Shown: positions 9,308 to 20,433 of the stretch, piece after piece
How the letters are laid out: every line of letters begins with the position of its first letter
How positions within the stretch are numbered: position 1 is the first letter of the stretch
Assembly (NCBI GenBank): GCA_026873275.1
Contig: JANTUC010000001.1
Coordinates: forward strand, 3,410,001 to 3,474,000
Origin: Pseudopithomyces maydicus
Taxonomy: Eukaryota; Ascomycota; Dothideomycetes; Pleosporales; Didymosphaeriaceae
Reading direction: 5' to 3'
Length of the DNA stretch: 64,000 nucleotides
The notes under the pieces: model-generated
What the model was told of the DNA's origin: nothing
What the model saw: the letters and a program-made list of their open reading frames with translations, nothing else
Database searches by the model: none
Program-made: the position numbers and the translations under genes

Positions 9308-11468
9308 CTAAATCTTCTCCTCAGCATGCTTCGGCTTTTCGCCCCCATTGCCCAAACTTTCAACAGTACTCGAAATGCCCTCAATTTGTAATCCCTCTTC
9401 TCGAATAGCAGCTTGCTGCTCTTCAGTAAGCTCGTCTTCACTGAGCGTAACCTTCGGTCCAGTGAACCACTTTCTCGCATCTGTATCCGAACATTAGCAC
9501 CCAAATTCCCATCAATCACCTCGCACTTACCAATAAAGTAATACAACAAACTCCCTCCCCAAACCGCACAATTCACCACCACCGTATAATTCATCGTCTG
9601 CGGCGTCGGATCCGGCCCTCCCGCCGGAAACATAGCCAACACGATACCAAACGCCAAAAACGCAATTGCCAACCACCCAATAGGCGTCGAAAACTTATCC
9701 CCCGTATACACCGGTCCGGGTTTGAACTTCTTCTGCCCCCAAACCAACCGACACAAAATAGGCGTCCCCCATGCCACATTGTTCGCTGCCACAGCCAACG
9801 AAAACAACGCCGCTGCCGCCGCTGGCGCAATCAAACACAGCAACCCAAGCACGCACGCCACGAGAACACATCCCCATACTGCCCTCACGGGAATCAGCAA
9901 GCGGGGGAGACGCTGCGGAAGAAATTGCTAAATGGGAGTGCGCCGTCGCGGGAGAATGCCCAGCTTTGGCGGCTGACGGCTACGAGGATGGAGAGTCCCA
10001 TAAGGAATTGGACGAGGAATAGGAGCGTCATGAGGCCTAGAGCACCGGATTTTCCGAGGGCGTCATAGTAGATTTGGGCCATGGGTTGGCCGAAGGGGGA
10101 GGAGAGGAGGGTGGAAGTGTCGGGGGTCATGCAGGCGGCGAGGACGATGCAGATTATCCAGCCGAAGAACCAGCAGCTGCCGATACTGGGAGAGGGGAGG
10201 AGAGTTAAAACATGGGATTTGGAAGGGATAGAGAGGGAATGCGTACCTCATGAGGATGCCGTAGGGGACGGCTTTCGTGGCGTTGGACGCTTCTTCAGAC
10301 ATGTGGACACAACTATCAAATCCGCCGATTGTCCATATGGGAGATAGCCATGTGAGAAACCAAGCGAATCCAGAGGACCACGTGGTGAGGTTGTCGGTGT
10401 GAGTGAAGATGTATTTTGCGTCGTTGCGGGCGTGTTTTCGGCCGATGGGGAGGGCGATGATGGTCGCGGTGATGAGGATGAAGTTTGCGCTGTTGATGAT
10501 TAGCAGCTTCTCATTCAGCAGCTTCTCATCTTCAAATCATGAAGAAATGAAATACCACCTACATGATGGAAACCGTCTGCAGCTTGGCCATAGCTTTCGA
10601 TATGGTGGATGCCAGAACTCCATGAACCAGCACGCAGCACATGAACACCACGTATACGATGCCATTCGAAGGCTCCCAATTCCCATCTCTTGCAATGACG
10701 ATAACCGAAACGAACATGAGCGCAAACCCGTAGTCAATTGAACACAATCCGCCAACCAAGCCCAGAGTATTGCTATATCCGACAAGAAAGGACAGTGCAT
10801 TCCGCGTCTTCGGGCTCGCAAAGTAATGTGCTAAAACCATCCGTTAGTAACGCTTCTCTGTCGAAGATCGCTTGTATTTCATCAATGCTTACTCCACCAG
10901 TAAAGCCCCCCAGAAGTAGGCATCGCGCTGCCCAGGTCCGCCATCGCAAGCCCAACGACGAATATAAACGCGCTGGCGGTGAACCACCCCTGTTCGCTAT
11001 GTATCAGCGCATGTACATCTACTTTTGTATACTCTTCTTTCGACCAAGTATACAGCTCCTAGTACAGGTAAACATACCCAAACCAATCCTGCCGGCCCCG
11101 CAGGCAACGAATACGCCAACGTTGACGCAATCGAAGGCAAAAGCCCCATAATACTAAACGCAATTCCAAAAACCTCTAGGATGCCGAAGTTGCGACGCAG
11201 TTCTTGCTTGTAGCCCAATTTCGCTGTTGTGAAAACGTCAGCTCAATTGACCTCCATGGGCATGCACATAAACGGTGAGTATGTAACTTCGATCCTTTCT
11301 TTCCACATATGCATCACTCCCTCAAGCAATTGCACCCACAAAACACACATATCCATACGTACCCAACACCGCAGCATCATCCTCACTCGCCAGCCCCTCC
11401 GCCACGCCCCTCAACGACCCCTGCCGCTCAGCATCGTACGTCGGAACCTGCTCTTTCTGGTCTGCCAT
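9308..11468 (-). pseudogene. APC-superfamily amino acid/GABA/choline permease, one-base break
   Basis: Seven exons are recoverable: 11468-11363, 11223-11078, 10989-10893, 10830-10563, 10489-10247, 10185-9531 and 9480-9308. The N-terminus MADQKEQVPTYDAER leads to LGYKQELRRNFGILEVFGIA and FSIMGLLPSIASTLAYSLP, then GGLYWWTHYFASPKTRN, FDSCVHMSEEASNATKAVP and SWAFSRDGALPFS, all hallmarks of fungal GABA/choline-type permeases. About 12 hydrophobic segments are present, and the cytosolic tail ends in PKHAEEKI. Exon 6 contains one frame break: FRSVSP must continue as RLLIPVRAVWG, which needs one more base in the homopolymer at 9903-9907 (five G on plus). Exon phases on both sides also require that base. 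Everything else is intact, so the gene is either a very young pseudogene or a sequence error. The substrate cannot be told from sequence. Confidence 0.85.
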
Positions 11469-12470
11469 ATGTATATCCGAACCGTATCTCGTTGCACGTA
11501 ATCACTATTTTCCTTCCCCACCGCAACCCTACATGTATATATACCTCCGCGCCAGCTCAACGGTCTATCTCACCGTCCCACCGCCTCCCGCCCACCTATT
11601 ATCGCCCTCCAATCCCCGGCCTCGGCCCTGCATGCTGTATGCACGGCTGCATGTGCGACCCCTCACGGGCTTATCACATCATGCGCTACACACACTACTA
11701 CCGTGCTGTACGGATATGGAGCGTGGGCTCGATGCTTGTGGCGGAGATCGCATGGCGGAAGATGGGTTAGTGGGAGTGTAGGTGAAGATAAGCAGGGTTG
11801 GTAGGGGGGACGGGCCAATCAGAGGGAGAGGTGGTTCCTGCGAGTTTCGCGTTTGGCGACTGCATGGGGTTAGGGCGGTGTGGGGGAGGGATGGGACGCT
11901 CGCTGGAGGGCGGAATGGCTCCGCTATGGGATGGGTTGGGATGGGATGGAAGTGGTGCGAGGCATGAGGGTTTGGTAGAGTTCTGGTACGGTGGGTGGGA
12001 AGGAAAGAGAATAGGAAGATTGGATGTGAGCTTAGGGTCTGGGAATGGACTACGTATATGGTATTGGTCTGTGGACAGTAAGCGTTTATCAATTGTAGTC
12101 GTGAGGATTTAATTGAACCATTCCGAAAACATTTGATGGTCAACTGAATACAATGAACTGATGAAACATGTCATGAGGACTGGTATGATGGTCAATTGCA
12201 GTCGATGCTGGGTCGAACTGTGATCTTGTTCGAAAACCAGTATAGAGCTTCCTACTTTCCATCTTCAATACCAAAAGCATTGCTCCCCTTAAATCACACG
12301 TTAAACCGCAATGCCTTAAACAAACACTACAAAATCATACAGCGGTCTAAATAAACACCACCATCCGTCCATCCATCCATCAATCAATCGATCAACCCGC
12401 TCAATCGTACATCGAAACGACATCGCCAAGTAACGCAAGCAAAGGAAAACCCCTCAGCTAACCAACCACC
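11469..12470. other. Intergenic region, permease promoter and CASP 3' side
   Basis: About 1 kb with no supported gene. Near 12350-12400 lies a CCAT/CAATC simple repeat (CCATCCGTCCATCCATCCAT). Pro-rich ORFs in this stretch come from composition. Confidence 0.5.
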
Positions 12471-14863
12471 CTATCCCCCGCTACGTCCCAGCCTCCCCTC
12501 CCCCTCTCCCTCCGCCGCCGCTGCCACCGCCGCCGCCGCCATCGGCCCCCCATCCACGACCCCCGCCGCCATCCCGCCTACCCCCGCCCCCGCCTGCACG
12601 CCCGTATACGAAAACAAAATCCAAAACACCATGAAATGCAGCCCAAACAGATACGCCGCAAACAGATTCCTGCTCGTCCTCGTCTGCAGCACCAACCTCG
12701 TCACCCTGAACACCATCCGCTCCAGCACATGCATGCGGCGAAACGCCCGCGCCGACTCGCGGCCCCTAAAGGCCGCGAAGGGCGAGATGTTGGACTCGTA
12801 GGCGGAGCGGTAGCGGTCCATGGTTAGGCCGGAGGAGGTGTCGTTGGAGTTGTAGAGGGGGGTGTGGTTTGTGTTTTGGGGTTGGGCTGGGAAGGACGAG
12901 CCTGAGGAGGTGTTGCGATTGTATGAGGAAACGTAGCGGGTTTTCTCGTAGAGGTCGAGGTTATCCTTCTGCAAGGCGGCAACCTCGGAGCGGAGCGACG
13001 ACACGGTCTGGTAGCTCTTCTGCAGCTCTGCCTCGAGCTCGGCGTTGCGCTTCTTGAAGCGGTCGCGCTGGGCCGTGACCATAGGGAGGATGCCGGAGCC
13101 GCCTGGGGCGGCGTCTCCGCCTGCGCGGAGGGCGGAGAGGGTCTGGGGCGCGTGGGCGGGGTCGAAGCCCGAGATGATGGAGGAGGTAGGGGAGGAAGCG
13201 CGGCCGCGACGAGTTCCCGCGAAGGAGGATTGCGGGTAGCGGGTTCCGGCTACGGACATGGCGGAGGGGTCGAAGGCGTTTGAGGCCTCTTGTTGGACTT
13301 TCTCCAAGTCGGCTTCGAGGGTTTCGTTGAGGAGTTTGGACTTTTCGAGGTCCATGTTGGTGGTGGAGAGCTCTTCTTGGAGGGCTTCGAGGCGGCTCTG
13401 GAGGTCTTGGTGGGAGACGCGGAGCACGGTGAGCTCGTTGCTGAGTTTTTTGTTGCGGGCGAGGAGAAGCTGTTCTAGGGTTTCGCCCTTGCCTTTGCTC
13501 GCGCCTCCGTTTTGTGAGAGAGCGATCTCGGTGGCTTCGTCGTCGTCGTCACCCGTTGCGAACTCTATGGACTGTAGGCGATTAGAATCATCTTTGGTGC
13601 GGTTAAAAGAATTTGGAGCATCTACCTTGAGCACCTCCAGCTCTTGCTTCACGTTGTCATAGTCACTCCACTTCTGCACCTTTTCGCGAAGAGCATCCTT
13701 CTCTGCCTTCAGCGCCTTGATTTCACGCTCCAAACTGCGTGTATCAGTCTCCAGGCGTGTCCGATCCGAGTCTTTCTCGAAGCGAGCAGACTCAAGCTTG
13801 CGCAACAACGAGGAGTTCTCAGACCGTAGGCGGAGGTAAGCTGGGTCGTCCTCTACGGCGACCTGCTGGGTCACTTGAGCGGAAGCAGACTGTGCCAATT
13901 CAAGGCGCAGCTGTTCGTTCCGTGCTTCGACTTCGGCCAAGCGGTGGCTTGTCCTCTCCAACTCGGAGCTGACAATCTCAAGCTCAGCGGCCGTCGCGCC
14001 ACGCCCAGTGTCTCCTTCGGCCTCGTCGCCCTTGCCTAACCTTTGAGAGACCTCATAGCTTGCCTTCAGCTCTTTCAGCAGCCTGTCCTGGCTCTCGACC
14101 TTCTCTTCCAGGTTCTTCTCCTTGGCCTCCCAGTTGTCCTGCTTCTCGCTCAGCACCGCCTCCCACGATGTCTCGACCTCCTTGATCTTGCTGTCCCTAG
14201 TGTCTTCCAGCGACTTTCGGGCAGCTCGCTCCTCCTCAAGCTTCCTTTCCGCCTCTTCCAGTTGGGCTGTCAGTTTATTCACCGTCTTCTGGAGGTGCTG
14301 GTTCTCGGACGTAAGCTTGGGCACGGTTTCCTCAGCGGTGACTAGCGAGTCGATGGATGCCTCGAGGAGCGGGTATGGATCGGGCGCCTCGGAGAGCGGA
14401 GAATAGAGCTGGAAGAAGGCAGCCTGGACGGTCTTGGACTGGTTTGATATGAGGTCGATGAAGCCTTGGTATGCTGCGTTTGGTCAGCAAGGCCACGCCA
14501 GGGCGGAGCAGAGATATGGGCACGTACACTTCAGCAGGCCCTTGATGTCGTTGAGCTTGCTGGCGTCGTCGAGCTTCCGGAAGTCCTTGGTCTTCTGCGC
14601 CAAGTCTTTGCGCTGGGTGAGGGTGTCCCGCTGGTGGGCGACGAGGTCTGAGGCGACCGTGTCGAGCTGCGGGACGAGGGTGGTGAGGTCGATGTCTGTA
14701 TCCGCAGTCAGCGCAGTGCGGTGGCGTGTAGGCGCATCGACGTACTCCTCCACGCGCCTATCGCCTTCTGGAACTTGTTCTCCTCTGCCTTGTCCGCGTG
14801 GCTGTCGTCGTTCCTGGGCGCATCTTGGGAGCTTCTGGCCTCCGTGTCCGAGAGGCTTTCCAT
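12471..14863 (-). CDS. COY1: CASP / COY1 Golgi coiled-coil membrane protein
   Basis: Four exons, 14863-14746, 14695-14528, 14473-13626 and 13571-12471, sum to 744 residues. CASP is a tail-anchored golgin acting in intra-Golgi retrograde traffic. The N-terminus AIGAWRNIDLTTLVPQLDTV and the joined segment LLKSYQGFIDLISNQSK are family-typical. A long coiled coil (roughly residues 130-560) and the conserved tail RRMHVLERMVFRVTRLVLQT precede one membrane span (NLFAAYLFGLHFMVFWILFS). Intron 3 (13572-13625, 54 nt, GTAGAT...CTACAG) keeps the frame open if unspliced; removing it restores VLKSIEFATGDDDDE, which fits the family better. The 40-odd residues after the membrane span are Gly/Ala/Glu-rich and atypical. 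The gene is divergent from VPS3. Confidence 0.93.
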
Positions 14864-15157
14864 GGGTGCGAATAGGCTCGGACGGAGCGGGCTGGGGCGA
14901 TTGACGGCGGGTGCGGCGGGGCGTTCACGGGCAGTGGGTGTGCATCCGGACTGCACGACGTGTTGCTTGCGAGGCGGTTGCGGACAGCTTCCACGACGCC
15001 TCTGGTGATGCGGGCTGGGGGCCACACTACCGATTGGCTGGTCCCGCAGCAGCAGCAGCTCCCCGACCTGGCCTCCACTCCTCCTCTCCATATGCGCCCG
15101 CCATGAGCTCCCGCCCCAGCCCATTGTGAGCCATGGCGCCCGCAGTCCTCATCCACC
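14864..15157. promoter_or_regulatory. Bidirectional promoter COY1 / VPS3
   Basis: Only 294 bases separate the two start codons, so the two endomembrane-traffic genes must share this GC-rich interval. No TATA box is visible. Confidence 0.65.
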
Positions 15158-18100
15158 ATGGCCGAAGCACCCTCCTCCCAGCAGACCACCCGCGCGCCCC
15201 CGCAACATGGCGCCTACATGCTGCGCAAGCTGGTTGGCAACCTGCCGCTCTCCGCTGACGGCCAGGCCACCGATGTACGCATAACCTGTGTCGAAGTATG
15301 GGAAAACAACCTCTACGTGGGCACCTCCGCCGCAGAGGTGCTCCACTTCGTCCTGCTGCCCCCCGAGTCCGACGACCCCGCCGAAGAGCCCACCGCCATC
15401 ATTGCCTCGCGCCTCGAGCCCATCTTCAACCAGCCATCCCACGCCGGCGTCCAGCAGATCCTGCTGCTGCCGCACGTGAACAAGGCTTGCATCCGATGCA
15501 ACAACTACCTCAGCTTCTACACGCTGCCCGAGCTGAGCCCAGATTCCAATGCCAAGCCCTTCTCGTCGTCCTGGATCGGGGGCCTGGATCTGAATGCAGA
15601 GCATGCCCATGACGATGCCGTGGTCATGGTGGGCCAAAAGAGCAAGACCCGCCTGGTCAAGATCACAGAAGACGGTGCCCCCAGGGCCCTGAAAACCATC
15701 GAGTACGGAGGCTGTGTCGTCTCCGTCCGACGAGACGCCTTCTCGTGCGCCGCAGACTCCCACTCTTACGCCTTGCTTGATGTCGAGCACCAGCAAAAGA
15801 TCGGCCTGTTCCCCATATCATCGCTGGATCCAGATGCTGGCGATGTCGGCGGCGCTGCGCAAGACATCACTGCCACACTGCAACCACCTTCGAGAAGTGC
15901 TTCATCAGCCGCTGCACATCCGCGCGGAGCCCGAGAGGATGCAAAGGGTCACTCTAGAAGCACAAGCCTGGGCCTCTTCGGTTCTTCTGTTCCCGGTTCC
16001 CGCACAGAGAGCCCACGCGCACCTGCTCAGAGATATGGATTTGACGTGCCTGAATCTTTGTCACGAAATATGTCTCCAGCGCCAGCCCGTTCACCAGGTC
16101 GTTCACCAGGCCGCTCGCCTGAACGAGATTTGCCCGATAGAACTTCAAGTCTCCCTAGATCTGGTGCTACCTCGCCTGATAAACCATTGCCACCCCCTCC
16201 AGCTGAAGAAGAGGTCGCACAGGTTGAAGAAGCTCCGGAGGCGCCCCCTGCTTTTGTTCCCTTGAAACCGCTTGTAGCTTCGCCCACCCCGACTGAATTC
16301 CTATTGACCGTGGGGACCACTCCTTCCGATCCAGGTGTTGGTATGTTCGTCAACCTCGACGGTGACATGTCTCGCGGCAGCATTTCGTTTGCTAGCTATC
16401 CTGATGCCCTCGTTGTGGATGGCTCAGGAATCGACATGTCCATGTCCATGCAACCAGATATGGATGCGGAAGAAGGTTATGTCCTTGCCGTCGTCCACAG
16501 TGAGGAGAACGATGAACTCACATACGGCGTTGAGATCCAACGATGGGATGTCGACGCCGGTGAATCAGAGGCCTCCAAGGAGTGGCTCGATCTACGGACA
16601 ATGGGTTTTTCTATGGACAATGGCCGCGTCGCCACACCTCTGGGGATGCGAAACGTTGTAAAACCAGTGGAACTCTCCATATCGGAGATAGGTGCCAAGC
16701 TGGCAGTCAAACGCCTGCGACCGCTTTCGGAACCAGCACCTGAGGCCGATGATGCGAAATCTTCACAGTCAAAAGCAGACCGCGAATTTACGGAGCGCCT
16801 GTCAAAGCTACAAAGCAGTATCGTCGTATGGGCGGGTGATCAGGTATGGTGGGCAGTAAGAAGTCCATTGGTCATAAGGCTTGACGCTCGATTGGAGGAG
16901 GCCCAATTCACTGCTACAGGCGAGGAGGGTCGCATCCAACCTAACAGGCGTCTAATTGAAACGGTACTGGGCGATATCCGCGGTCAAGAAGCACGCAATG
17001 AGTCAGAATACCTTAGTCTCATATACATCCGACAAAAAGCGTCCGTCCTGCTCTTCATGGATTTGATCTTGAAAACGCGAACCAACATCATTGTGTTCGA
17101 GAATGAGAAACGCATCACAGAACAGGCCCTCATCGAGGGAGAAATAGATCCGCGCATTGTTCTCTCCATACTGCCAATCCTCGGCGAAGAAGTAGTTCAA
17201 GGTCCTGAAGGTATCCAAATATCTGGTGGCATTACAACGCTTGTCGAGCAATTTGTCGAGCAAAACAAGCTGAGTACTATACCCTCCGATGTAAAAGGGC
17301 CCTTTGGAGACAACTTACTCCATGTTGTGAAGAAGTATCTACTGTTCTGGAAAAGACAAAAAGGAATGGCTAGTGTGACAAACGATCCCTACGTTTTCCA
17401 GTCCATCGACGCCGCCTTATTACGGTTGCTCCTGCTGCAAGACCAGGGAAGTCCGAAAGGGCCCGCTTCAGCTGGTTCCATCCGGTCTGAACTCAATGAA
17501 TTCGTGGATAAAGAGGTCGAATGTTTTGATCGAGCTGTATCCTTGTTGGAGGGCTTCAAGCGCTTGTACCTTCTCAGCCGCTTCTACCAACGGAACAGCA
17601 AGGCAGCTGAAAAGGCAGCCAAGGTACTTGGCACATGGCGCCGCATCCTTGAAGGTGAGACTGACGAAGGCGGCGAATTCATCGACGGTGATAATGAAGT
17701 GCGGAAATACCTTACCAGGATACGCGACCAATCTCTCGTCGAGGAATACGGTTCGTGGTTAGCCAACCGTAATCCTCGACTTGGTGTACAGGTCTTTGCG
17801 GATGATCGGAGTAGAGTCACATTTGAACCTACGCGCGCTGTAGCTGTGCTACGGGAAAAGGCCCCGGGCGCTGTCAAAGAATACCTTGAGTATTTGGTAT
17901 TCGATTTAAAGGTTGGTGATACACCATTCTGCCGCGAAAATTATGTTTTAACCATGTACAGCATACGCAATATGTGAATGAGCTAATTGCATTCTATCTG
18001 GATACTGTCATCACTGAGCTAGAAGATGTCCCGTCATCCCGAGAGACGTTGCTGCGAACCTACGAAACATACCGCATTCTGATTTCACCGAAACCCACAT

Positions 18101-18753
18101 ATCGTCAGTTCATTACCGACAATGCGCTTGATGCAGAGTGGTGGCACGCACGTTTACGACTGCTCCAGTTGTTGGGTTCCAATCAGCCAGCTACAGCTTC
18201 GTACGATGTAGCATCTATTCTTTCGCGCTTGCAACCTTACGAGCAGGAGCTCGTGCCTGAGATGATCATACTAAACGGCCGGCAAGGGCGTCATCCAGAA
18301 GCATTGCGCCTGCTCACACACGGCCTAGGTGACTACGACACAGCAATCTCCTACTGCTTGTACGGTGGTTCTTCAATATATCGCCCATCAGACTCCGGCT
18401 ACGTGCCTCAGTCCGAGCTTCCCACCAAACCTGAACAGTCGCGACTATTCAACTACCTACTCCAGGAATTCCTATCGTTAGATGACCTCGCACAGCGTAT
18501 GGAACAAACCGGTGTTCTGCTGGGGCGATTTGGGGGATGGTTTGACATTGCCGATGTCCTTGCCATATTGCCTGACGAATGGAGTGTGGATGTATTCTCG
18601 GGCTTCTTGATACAGGCGCTGAGGGGACTAGTGAGAGAGAAGACGGAGAGTAGCATCGTGAAGGCACTGAGTGATGCGCAAAACAGCCAAATGAGCGCCG
18701 AGTTGGTGGAGAAGAGAGATGATTTAGGAGCTACGTTCGAAAGAGTTAGTTGA
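15158..18753 (+). CDS. VPS3: VPS3, CORVET tethering complex subunit
   Basis: Two exons, 15158-17911 and 17962-18753, encode 1181 residues; the 50-nt intron fuses FDLK to HTQYVNELIAFYLD. Vps3 binds Rab5/Vps21 and tethers early endosomal membranes. The N-terminal beta-propeller (CNH/citron-type, about residues 40-240 and continuing later) contains VRITCVEVWENNLYVGTSA and LLLPHVNKACIRCNNYLSFY. A long disordered insert around residues 250-380 is Ser/Pro-rich with SPGRSPGRSPERD and a poly-Pro block. The C-terminal half is helical and matches the TRAP1/VPS39 type (KYLLFWKRQKG; ETLLRTYETYRILISPKPTYRQF; SYCLYGGSS). The length is close to the usual 1000-1200. ATG 15158 sits in CCACCATGG, a strong start context. 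Confidence 0.9.
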
Positions 18754-19055
18754 TAGCGTTGCACACAATATTCAAAGAACGAATTTCCTTCCTTTTCTAC
18801 CTAGATACTGAGCCCCAAATATGCAAATGATAACACAAGCAAAAATAGTGTTGCCAATAGTGGTGAGGTCGTTCCTTCCTGTGTAAGGTCTTGGCACGCG
18901 CGAGTCATGGAAGGCCTCCACGATCAACTTTCGTCCCTTCACTATTCCATCCCCGCAACCGCCAAGGCACCCGAAACTTCCGACCTTGAGTACTCCCGAG
19001 CACCTCTTGTCTCACAAGGTCTAGTTACCAAGCCCCGAGTCACACCCTTCTCAAG

Positions 19056-19855
19056 ATGCAGCGTCGCATGGTAGGTGCCTGTCCCTGCTGAAATTTTGCT
19101 GCATTCTGCTTCCACCAACTACACCATCCGTGCAGCCGCCCCATTCCCTCAATTATTTTCAGCCGCATCGCGATCTTGAAAAATAATTTTCCCGGGCTCT
19201 TTCCTACTTGATCATTGATTCCCGGGGCTAAACTCGGCTCCTCCCCTCGTAATGTGACGTAGCTAACGATGCTACAAACAGCTATCGAAAGAGGACGAGG
19301 CCACGGCGGGTGCCGAGGACATGGAGGTCCGGCGTGAGGATCAGGAGAAGATCAATCGCTTCAGCTCGCTGCATCAAAAGGAGACTGCGATAGAGGATGA
19401 GCTGAAGGCGAAGCTGGTGAGTTTCATCGCGCTTACGCAGTAAGCTTCATATGGGATTCTGTGAAAGCGCATGGACATGTTGGTATTTAATGCAGGGCTG
19501 ACTCGTACTACAGAAGGAGAAGGAGGATTTGGAAGAGATATCCGGTGAATTGGAGCTTGTAGATGAGGAGGAGAAGGTCCCGTAAGTACCTGCAGCTGTT
19601 TGCACATGCCCACGAAAAGCCATTGCATCATCGTGGAAGGGAAGCTGATAATATGCGAACAGCTACAAAATCGGAGATTGCTTTGTCTCATTACCACAAC
19701 CTGAGGTCCTCGAGCTGCTTTCTACATCTACGGAGGAGATTGATAGCGATGTGGAAGCTCTGAAAGGGCGCCTAGAGACTATCCACGAAGAGATGGAGGA
19801 GCTTAAAAAGGTACTATATGGCAGGTTTGGGAGAAGCATTAACCTCGAAACGTGA
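19056..19855 (+). CDS. GIM3: Prefoldin subunit 4 (GIM3)
   Basis: Four exons, 19056-19070, 19282-19416, 19514-19581 and 19663-19855, give 136 residues. The first exon is only 15 nt (MQRRM). Prefoldin is the hexameric chaperone that hands actin and tubulin to the CCT chaperonin; subunit 4 is a beta-type subunit. The sequence shows the N-terminal helix EDQEKINRFSSLHQK, the strand region YKIGDCFVSLPQPEVLELL and the C-terminal helix ending ELKKVLYGRFGRSINLE, which is characteristic of this subunit. Splice sites are GTAGGT, GTGAGT and GTAAGT, and every phase agrees. The gene follows VPS3 in tandem, 302 bases after its stop. Confidence 0.93.
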
Positions 19856-20433
19856 AGCCACCAACAAAGTCACGGTGTTGGATATCATTTTCCGGTTGGC
19901 GTACGCGACATCTGTGGCACACAACACTCAGCTTGAAAACGAAATTCCACCAGCTTTTATCACGAATTCAATCAATTTTGTGGACCCTGTGATCCATGCA
20001 CAAAGAGGGCAAATTCGGCGCCACCTTCTTTCGGCCCGCGCCTTTTGATCGCTAAGCCATACCGTCGCTGTTCCTTTACCGATCTTGAACACGTAATTCT
20101 CGCATTATCTCCACGGCAATAGCAATCAAGTAGACTAAAGCGATGCGACTCTGCCAGTTAGATTTCCGGTATTGTTGATCACGTGCTCCGATTTTGATTA
20201 CATGCATATTATACAGTAGTGTCGGGATTGGATCTGCAAGATGCATCCAGATCGGTGTCGCCTTTCCACCTCGGGTATACTATTAACCCAACGCGGGGTT
20301 GTTTCCACGGGACCCTAACTATATGGAATTTCCGCGTGTCGCTCTTTTGTCATCGTATTCCCGGGGGTGTTGGAATCATGCCCAACATTCGTTGTAATTT
20401 CTCGACCCTCAACAGTTAACCGCGGCGCATATC
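19856..20433. other. Intergenic region upstream of the MFS gene
   Basis: About 0.6 kb, mixed composition, with no supported gene. It holds the promoter of the transporter gene. Confidence 0.5.
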
